Assembly: GCA_047637875.1 (NCBI GenBank)
Contig: JBLJBH010000005.1
Span: forward strand, 1 to 5,018
Reading direction: 5' to 3'
Length of the DNA: 5,018 bases
Source: UBA7396 sp047637875
Lineage (GTDB): Bacteria > Patescibacteriota > Gracilibacteria > BD1-5 > UBA6164
Below are positions 1 to 5,018 of the stretch, in pieces. The first letter of the stretch is position 1; every line of letters begins with the position of its first letter. The notes beneath the pieces were generated by a model. It ran no database searches. It was given only the letters and a program-made list of their open reading frames with translations, and was not told the DNA's origin. The position numbers and the translations under genes are program-made.

Positions 1-2
1 CC

Positions 3-50
3 TTTATGGGAAAATTTAACTCATTTCAGCCACACACTTTTTACAATTAA
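3..50 (+). CDS. Possible C-terminal end of an upstream gene (15 codons)
   Basis: Frame 3 is open from the window edge and ends with TAA at 48-50, eight bases before the ATG of the next gene. That spacing would suit an operon. The tail would end in residues FQPHTFYN. Frame 1 is also open from the edge, to TAA at 88-90 with one UGA, so the frame is not settled. Too little is visible to name a product, and the stretch may be non-coding. Confidence 0.3.
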   Translation, partial: FMGKFNSFQPHTFYN

Positions 51-58
51 ACCAAAAA

Positions 59-2413
59 ATGAGAATAGAGTCTTATGAAGATGCTGTTAAAATATCACAA
101 AGATTAATTGAGAAAGATTATCCAGATTGATATATACTTCTTTGACTTGCTTATAAATATATGCAAGAACCTCAAAAAGCAATTTTAGCTTTTCATGCTT
201 GACGGAATCATTTTAAAACTCAAGTACATATTGAAAATATTGTTATCACTTCTTATGAAATAGGAAATTTAGAATTATCTGAAAAATGGTACAATCTTTG
301 AGTAAAACTTTTTCCTGAAAGTATGGGATGTTTTATAGAATATTCACTTACTATTACTTCGTGGGAAGAATTTGAAATATTAACTAAAGAGATTTTACCA
401 AGGTCCTCTTCTCATATAACAAAAAAACTTTTAGAAAGTGGAATAGCTTTTTTACAAGAAGAACTTTTAAAAGAACAAGAAGTTTTTTTGATTTCGAAAG
501 AAACAGACATAAAATTAGCACTTTCTTCTATTTTTGAATCTTTAAAGATTTGACATCTTTTACTAGAATATTCTCAAGAAGTTCAACCTTTGTTATACCA
601 TATTTATCAATTTAGAGAATTACTAGAAAATGATAAAGAAGAGTTTAGAGAGATTATAAGACAATTTTTAGATTGATTTTATAATATTGATATAAGTCAT
701 GAAGAAGATGATGAAGAAGATGAAAGTTATAACACAAAAGATAAACAAGAAAGTTATGTTAAAATATCTTTAGAGGAGCATTTATATATGTATATTCAGC
801 ATATTATTAGAACTTTTGTATCTTATGAAAATCAAGGAGCTTTAATATCATGAGTTTTCCCATTTTTAGAAAAATTACGTGATAAAATTCCAAAATATCT
901 ACAAATGATAGTAAATGAAGAATATATATCATATATGAAAGAATATATGTTTCGTGAAGAAGATTTTCTTGCTAGTTTATCTGTAGATATGAGAGCTGTA
1001 TATGAGAGTTTAATATCTGATATTGATGAAAAATATTGAAAAACAGCTCGTAGAAATATAGAATTTTTTGCAAAAAATGATTGAGAAATTAAAAACTTTG
1101 AAAATACTGAACTAGTATGATTTCAAATTATAAAAACTTTTATTGTTAAAAGAATTACAACAGGTTTATCTCAAAATGAAGCTCAAGAAATGCTTGAAAA
1201 AAATAATATTTTTTCACTTGTAATTGATAAAGATATTTTACTTCTTTTAGCTGAAGTTCTTTTAAAAAGTGATTTGAAAGCTTTAGCACTTAAGGTATTT
1301 ACTCATACTCATCTTCAATTTCAAGATGAAATGTCTTTGTATAATATTTTAAAAATTTGATATATTCTTGGCCAAAAACAAGCTGCAGAAAGTTATAGGC
1401 AAATACTTATGAGATTTGAGTTTGAATGAAATATATCTGATTATGTTAGGGGATTTATTAAAGATATGAAATCTTATGATGATTTAGATGAATTAAACCA
1501 AAAATACGTTTTACTTTTAGAATGACTTTCGAAAATATATTTTCCTAACAATCAAGAAAATATAAAGAAAGCTATAGAAAAATTTGAATCAGTAATTGAT
1601 ATGAAAGATCCAGAATGAATTTGGTGGCTTTGAAAAATATATGAAGTTAATGGGGAATTTGAATCAGCACTTTGATATTATTATTCAGCTTTTTATTCTC
1701 AAGAAATAAAAAATCCTATTTATCTAAAAGAATGTTTAAAAATAGCTTTACATATTGAAAATAAAACAGCTATTGAACAAATAGAAAAAGATTTTAAAAA
1801 ATATTTTGATTACAGAGGTTTTGAGTGAGAAAAATTTTTGTATGATTTTAAGTATGTAGATATTTCACAAGCACTAAAATACTTCATAAAAAAAATAAAT
1901 AAAAATGGTTTTATGACTTCTTTTCCAGATAATTTAAGTGTAGAAATTCAATTTTTTTCAAGCATAAAAGATTTATCTACTTATGAGAATTCTCAAAGAG
2001 CTCTTTTAGCACAAGTTTTAGAGATGTTTAGAAATGATTTTTCAATTCCATCTCAAATATCATTTTTAAAAACTTTATCTTCTATTCCACAAGACTTTTT
2101 TGAAACACTTGGTTTAGAAATATTTGACTTATTATTTGATTGAAAAATAGATACTTTAGCATCTGATTGAGAGAAATCTAAATTATTATTGGCTGCAGTT
2201 GAAAATTTTGCTCAAAGTATTACTCAAAAAGAAATAGATGAGACTATGCTTGTTATGATAAGGGATTTTTATTATTTAGTTGTAAAAGTATTTGAGAAAA
2301 TTCCTGGTGGGGAAGAGTATGTTAGAGAATATATGAAAAAAATGGATATTCCATACTTACAATGAAATTTTATAGTTTTATCAAATGAATTATCTTCTGC
2401 TTTGTATCACTAA
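59..2413 (+). CDS. Helical-repeat (TPR-like) protein of unknown function, 784 aa, UGA read as Gly
   Basis: One open frame runs from ATG 59 to TAA 2411 once UGA is read as Gly. It holds 20 UGA and 11 GGN glycine codons. TAA at 17-19 closes the frame upstream and 59 is the first ATG; no Shine-Dalgarno is visible. TPR-like helical pairs appear at about residues 24-48 and 62-88 (near YEIGNLELSEKWYNLG), 429-450 (IGYILGQKQAAESYRQIL) and 522-545 (WWLGKIYEVNGEFESALGYY). In several of these the helix-A small-residue Gly is a UGA codon (143, 1358, 1631), which supports the Gly reading. An acidic run lies at residues 215-222 (EEDDEEDE). There is no signal peptide, membrane segment or catalytic motif that I can see. 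The protein is probably a cytoplasmic alpha-solenoid scaffold for protein contacts, but the family is not recognised. It converges on the nuclease gene and shares its terminator. Confidence 0.9.
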
Positions 2414-2441
2414 AAAAATCACTCCGAAGGAGTGATTTTTT
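2412..2441. terminator. Bidirectional intrinsic terminator between convergent genes
   Basis: A seven-base-pair stem TCACTCC/GGAGTGA with loop GAA (2426-2428) is flanked by an A run on the left (2412-2418) and a T run on the right (2436-2441), so each strand reads as stem plus U-tract. It starts within the stop codon of the solenoid gene, and its right edge overlaps the stop codon of the minus-strand nuclease gene (2440-2442). One hairpin therefore ends both genes. Confidence 0.9.
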
Positions 2442-3522
2442 ATTTTCCACTTTTCACCCTATTACAGTTTTTACACAGCATTTGGCAGTTTTCGCTGATG
2501 GTTTTTCCCCCTAAACTCCAAGGAGTGATATGGTCAGCTTCCATTTCATTTATCTCAAAATGATTTTTACAATGAGTGCAAACTCCCATCTGTTTTTCAT
2601 AAGTTTCTCTTTTTTGGTTTGGAGTAAATGCTCTGATACTCAAATATTTCTCATTTTTTGTCAGAACATATTCATAGATTCCAGACTTTTTTGTGACATC
2701 TTCGTCTTGCATAAGTTTTGTTATCTCAGTTTCGAGTTTACTTGCATCAAAAAATGTGTTTTTAAATTGATTGTAAAGTGGTCAAAATGGCACTCATTTC
2801 ATCTCTTTTCTATAGTTTGGAAATGTAACTTGTATCCAATTTATGACACTTTGAAAATATTGCCAAAGCTCATTTGCATTTTCATCATGTTGGTGTTTTG
2901 CCATATACTGCTCAATATTTCAGGCAGAAATCCAGTCAATTGCAGTCTCTAAATAATCCTGTCTTATTGGTGAGCCATTTAAATAATCACTTGCTATATT
3001 ATAAGCTGGGCAAGAAGTTTTGGAAAAATACCTCTTTGCATCTGTTAGCCAGATTCAAGTATAAATAGCGTTTCTGAGTTCTTGAGGAGTGAGTTTTTCT
3101 CCGGCAATATTTATAGTTTTGAACCAATCCAGTTTTTCTTTGTCGTTTCATTCGCAGATATAAATCATCAGTTTATAATTTAAAATTTGTTCTTGTTCGG
3201 TTTCAGTCAAGTTATGAAAATATTGATAATCAAGCGAAAATTTTCAGTCAATATATTCGCAAATACTGATAGTTCTTTGTTGTCAGTCTAGGACTTCAAA
3301 AGTATTGTCAGTATTTTTCACCCAGTACATGACATTGAGTGGGAAGTTTTTTCTCACAGTTTCTATTACAGCATTTCTTTGCGAGTCTTTATATACAAAC
3401 TCTCTTTGGTATTTTGGTCTGATATTGAGAAGTCAGGAGTATCAAGTGACTCATTCTTCTTGGTTGTTTTTATAATTGTTTGCGATTTCTCTGATTGAGA
3501 TTTCTTGTAGGTGGATTTGCAT
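2440..3522 (-). CDS. DUF262 (GmrS-like) and HNH nuclease fusion, 360 aa, UGA read as Gly
   Basis: The frame is open from ATG 3522 to TAA 2440 if UGA is Gly (10 UGA, 7 GGN); TAA at 3537-3535 lies five codons upstream, fixing the start closely. The N-terminal DUF262 domain has RPKYQREFVY (residues 35-44) and the signature VLDGQQRTIS with D79-G80-Q81-Q82-R83, followed by INIAGEKLTPQELRNAIYTG, a typical DUF262 segment. G80 is encoded by UGA. The C-terminal HNH domain has CxxC (C315, C318), A-D330-H331, W335, G338-G339, N345 and a second CxxC (C350, C353) followed by N354; the cysteines should bind zinc and D330/H331/N345 should form the metal site. DUF262 occurs in GmrSD-type modification-dependent enzymes and related defence nucleases. 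It lies 177 bp downstream of a DNA methylase on the same strand, suggesting it is the cutting partner. Its specificity cannot be read from sequence. Confidence 0.93.
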
Positions 3523-3540
3523 AATATAAATAAGTTAAAA

Positions 3541-3557
3541 ATTAAAATGATTTTAAT
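3541..3557. repeat. AT-rich palindrome upstream of the DUF262-HNH start
   Basis: ATTAAAAT and ATTTTAAT form a perfect 8-bp inverted repeat around one G (3549). It ends 18 bases before the ATG of the nuclease gene and, on the minus strand, is followed by a short T run. It could be an operator or a weak hairpin, but in DNA this AT-rich it may be chance. Confidence 0.35.
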
Positions 3558-3569
3558 CCCTCGGTTTTC
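3553..3569 (+). repeat. Partial copy A of the TTAATCCC hairpin repeat
   Basis: These 17 bases match the first 17 of copy B (3586-3602) at 15 positions: both read TTAATCCC, then CGGT, then TTC. The rest of the unit (GACC arm and second hairpin) is missing, so this looks like a truncated copy in the same orientation as B. Confidence 0.55.
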
Positions 3570-3585
3570 ATATAATTCAGCTTTC

Positions 3586-3632
3586 TTAATCCCCCGGTCT
3601 TCGACCACCCCCTTTGGGAAAGGGGGAATTAA
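3586..3632 (+). repeat. Copy B of the double-hairpin repeat
   Basis: The unit begins TTAATCCCCC and ends AATTAA. Inside it are two hairpins: GGTC-TTC-GACC (3596-3606), and CCCCCTTT (3608-3615) with AAAGGGGG (3619-3626) around a GGG loop. GC content is far above the flanks. It sits in the gap between the methylase and nuclease genes and encodes nothing plausible. Such a unit may be a short dispersed palindromic element, or may stop or process the shared transcript. Confidence 0.75.
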
Positions 3633-3650
3633 ATGAGAAAATATTTTTTA

Positions 3651-3698
3651 TTTATCTCCCTTTCTCAAAGGGAGTACCCGAAGGGGGAGGGATTAAAA
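3651..3698 (-). repeat. Copy C of the double-hairpin repeat, inverted
   Basis: Read on the minus strand this matches copy B in plan: TTAATCCC, a small hairpin with a TTC loop (CCC-TTC-GGG, 3685-3677), then an 8-bp stem CTCCCTTT/AAAGGGAG (3656-3663 and 3667-3674), then an AT-rich end. The stem bases differ from B but pairing is kept. Its outer 12 bases, GAGGGATTAAAA (3687-3698), are the exact reverse complement of TTTTAATCCCTC at 3551-3562, so the block 3551-3698 has 12-bp terminal inverted repeats. The unit lies directly after the methylase stop codon. Confidence 0.75.
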
Positions 3699-3699
3699 G

Positions 3700-4728
3700 C
3701 TAGATTTTTTTGTTTTTGATAATAATTCTGGCATATGTTGCTTTCAATTTACTATTTTCTTTTAATACCATACCAACAAAGTTTTTATGTTTATCATCTA
3801 AATATGTTTTTTCTCATTTAATAAATAAATCATCATCATCTCTTTTATCAGCAGCTATTCAAATTATTTCAAATTGTTCGGGATTGTGATTATTTAAAAA
3901 TGTTATTGGAACTCACATAGCTCAAGAATAACCTTTAGGAATATCTTTCACTTTGCTTACTTCAATAGCATCATAATTATAATATTTTTGGTATTCTTTT
4001 TCATCGTATTTTTTGTATAAAATCAAATCTTCGTGTCTTTTTTGGATTTCTAGGTTTGTAAACCAGCTTATTGCTGGAGTTTTTATGAAGTTTTTTCAAA
4101 AATATCATTTTTGTTCACAAAATTTTAAGTTTGCTTCTAGATTATTTTCATAAGGAGATTTAAAAACTAAACTTAAATTAAATCAATATCAAGCCCAAAG
4201 TTTATTTTCTTTGATAAGTTTAAAAATTTCTTTATAAGTTATAGCATTCATATTTCAAAGTAATATAAATTTTTTCTCGTATTCCATAAGTTGTGCTATA
4301 TATTCACGGAAAAGTGAGAAAGGAGGATTTGTGATGACTATATCAGACTCTTTTAAAAGTTCTATACATTCAAGACTTCTAAAATCTCAGTTTTGTTTTA
4401 GTGGAGTTTTTGTTGTATCGTTTAAATTTATTTTTCAGTCGTTGTTTAAATCAAGTCAATTTATGATTTCTAGTTTATAGCTTGGTTTTTCGGTTTCGTA
4501 GTGAGTTGCTATAAGTTTTTTGAGTCATAAATGAGCGAAATTTAAAGCAAAATATTTGAAAAAGTTGCTTTCTTCTGGATCATCACAATTACAAAAAATA
4601 GTTTTTCATTTAAAGTGTTCTTTATAGTGTCAGAGCTCTTTTTCTATGTCTGAAAGTTGAGTATAAAACTCGTCATTTTTGGCTTTGTTTGCCTTTCTGA
4701 GATTGGAGTTTCAAGATTTTTTTGTCAT
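3700..4728 (-). CDS. EcoRI-type adenine-N6 DNA methyltransferase, 342 aa, UGA read as Gly
   Basis: The frame runs from ATG 4728 to TAG 3700 with 16 UGA and only 2 GGN glycine codons. It resembles the EcoRI methylase family throughout: N-terminal KAKNDEFYTQLSDIEKEL (D19-E20-F21-Y22), CNCDDPEESNFFKYF from residue 46, the amino-methylase catalytic motif NPPF at 134-137 within DIVITNPPFSLF, then LLGNMNAITYKEIF, LWAGYGFNLSLVF, and the C-terminal IGIAADKRDDDDLF with D297-D300. Length is close to M.EcoRI (about 325 aa). Enzymes of this family transfer a methyl group from S-adenosylmethionine to the N6 of adenine; M.EcoRI acts on GAATTC, but the site here is unknown. The start was chosen because the family begins shortly before the DEFYTQ block. 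It is transcribed ahead of the DUF262-HNH gene, so host DNA could be protected before the nuclease is made. No Shine-Dalgarno is seen; a T run directly precedes the ATG. Confidence 0.94.
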
Positions 4729-4734
4729 AAAAAA

Positions 4735-4755
4735 GCATATTATGAAATAATATGC
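4735..4755 (-). promoter_or_regulatory. Perfect hairpin plus T-tract directly before the methylase ATG
   Basis: GCATATTAT and ATAATATGC form a perfect 9-bp inverted repeat with a 3-base loop. On the minus strand it is followed by six T (4734-4729) and then the ATG at 4728. It has the form of a weak intrinsic terminator or attenuator, and would hide or replace any ribosome binding site. It could instead be a protein-binding operator; its TATTAT/ATAATA cores also resemble -10 boxes. The pairing is certain, the role is inferred. Confidence 0.5.
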
Positions 4756-4789
4756 CAAAATAAAAGGTATGTTGTTTCCAGCAAAAATC

Positions 4790-4888
4790 AAAAAAAGGAC
4801 AACTAAGAGTCTTTTGATGAATTTTGCCGAAACATCTTACATTTTAGAGTTTTAACCTCAAAAAAGGACAGACAACTTAGTTGTCCTT
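4790..4888 (-). promoter_or_regulatory. Long-range alternative pairing ending in a second T-tract
   Basis: AAGGACAACTAAG (4795-4807) and CTTAGTTGTCCTT (4876-4888) are a perfect 13-bp inverted pair separated by 68 bases. On the minus strand the second arm runs straight into seven T (4796-4790). The 5' arm is the same segment used by the local hairpin at 4860-4888, so the two foldings exclude each other, and both end in a U-tract. TCAAAAAAGGACA also occurs as a near-direct repeat (4788-4801 with one extra A, and 4858-4870). Duplication of a terminator arm or a switch-like leader are both possible. Confidence 0.45.
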
Positions 4889-4941
4889 CATTTAAGGCTA
4901 AAATACATCTATAAAATGTAAGTTATGTAAAATATTTCGGC
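4826..4941. repeat. Nested inverted repeats forming a 116-bp imperfect hairpin
   Basis: Three arm pairs are nested in order: GCCGAAA (4826-4832) with TTTCGGC (4935-4941); CTTACATTTTA (4836-4846) with TAAAATGTAAG (4912-4922); and TTTTAACC (4850-4857) with GGCTAAAA (one mismatch). The terminator-like hairpin lies in the middle. The spacers between arms are unequal on the two sides (3 and 3 versus 12 and 8 bases). No reading frame of note lies inside. It may be a small non-autonomous mobile element or a structured RNA. Confidence 0.6.
4860..4888 (-). terminator. Local terminator-like hairpin in the methylase leader
   Basis: On the minus strand GACAAC-TAA-GTTGTC forms a 6-bp hairpin (4885-4871), followed by TGTCC and six T (4865-4860). 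A shifted pairing of AAGGACA (4888-4882) with TGTCCTT (4870-4864) also leads into the T run. It would stop leftward transcripts before the methylase gene, or act as one arm of an attenuator together with the distal site at 4790-4807. Confidence 0.5.
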
Positions 4942-4977
4942 TTTGCTAGTTTATGGAAAAAATAAACTTGTTATTTT

Positions 4978-5018
4978 AAAATAGAAATGTCACCCTTTTT
5001 GTAAAAATAGAAATGTCA
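4978..5018. repeat. Tandem 15-bp direct repeat, possible insertion-sequence end
   Basis: AAAATAGAAATGTCA occurs at 4978-4992 and again at 5004-5018, a 26-base period, and the second copy ends at the window edge. Short repeats of this kind, ending or starting in TGTCA/TGACA, are known at the ends of some insertion sequences, where the transposase binds, so an element may continue to the right. No transposase is visible here, so the assignment is tentative. The first copy also forms part of a TATTTTAAAATA palindrome (4972-4983). Confidence 0.55.

Noticed and set aside
1987..1992. GAATTC, the M.EcoRI site, inside the solenoid gene
   Set aside because: A single occurrence says nothing about the specificity of this methylase, which can differ within the family.
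323..2143. Separate short proteins at 323-553 and 1838-2143, or a decayed pseudogene
   Set aside because: Both lie in the same frame as the 784-residue protein and end only at UGA. With UGA as Gly the frame is continuous from 59 to 2413 with no TAA or TAG, so it is one intact gene.
2530..3068. Plus-strand open frames at 2530-2952 and 2874-3068
   Set aside because: They lie antisense to the DUF262-HNH gene, whose motifs are clear; their translations are Phe/Ile/Leu-rich shadows without family features.
3366..3608. Minus-strand open frame of 80 residues
   Set aside because: It runs through the hairpin repeats and into another frame of the DUF262 domain, and has no recognisable features; the DUF262 frame is the real gene.
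3551..3698. CRISPR array
   Set aside because: Only three diverged units are present, one truncated and one inverted, without regular spacers or nearby cas genes.
59..4728. UGA read as tryptophan (code 4, Mycoplasma-like)
   Set aside because: UGA falls on Gly-requiring positions such as DGQQR and the EcoRI-type methylase glycines, while UGG is used at Trp positions (for example ISWFTNL and LWAGY).
4769..4855. 28-residue plus-strand open frame beginning MLFPAKIKK, preceded by AAAAGGT
   Set aside because: It is very short, overlaps the structured repeats, has poor spacing between AAGG and ATG, and no hydrophobic toxin-like segment. It is likely chance.

Overview
The window reads as AT-rich DNA from a bacterium that translates UGA as glycine (genetic code 25), as in the Candidate Phyla Radiation lineages Gracilibacteria (BD1-5) and Absconditabacteria (SR1). 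Under the standard code the three large genes break into short fragments. Reading UGA as Gly gives three uninterrupted proteins with 46 in-frame UGA codons (20, 10 and 16) against 20 GGN glycine codons. Several UGAs fall where the families require Gly: the G of the DGQQR motif in the DUF262 gene, the helix-A Gly of TPR-like repeats, and many Gly positions of the EcoRI-type methylase. UGG is still used for Trp. The lineage is inferred from the code and composition; no rRNA is present.

Layout. A few bases at the left edge may be the end of an upstream gene. Positions 59-2413 (+) encode a 784-residue helical, TPR-like protein of unknown role. It converges with the minus-strand genes, and a symmetrical hairpin with A and T tracts sits between them as a bidirectional terminator. 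On the minus strand, in order of transcription, come an EcoRI-type adenine-N6 DNA methyltransferase (4728-3700) and a DUF262-HNH nuclease (3522-2440). The 177 bp between these two hold three related hairpin repeats. The 290 bp upstream of the methyltransferase hold no gene but are dense in inverted and direct repeats. The far right edge carries a 15-bp sequence twice, possibly the end of an insertion sequence lying outside the window.

Function. The methyltransferase and the DUF262-HNH protein look like the two halves of a restriction-modification or defence module: the first would mark host DNA and the second, with a GmrS-like sensing domain and an HNH nuclease domain, would cut DNA of the wrong modification state. 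The methylase is transcribed first, and its leader contains several terminator-like hairpins that could tune expression. The 784-residue protein has no visible link to this module.
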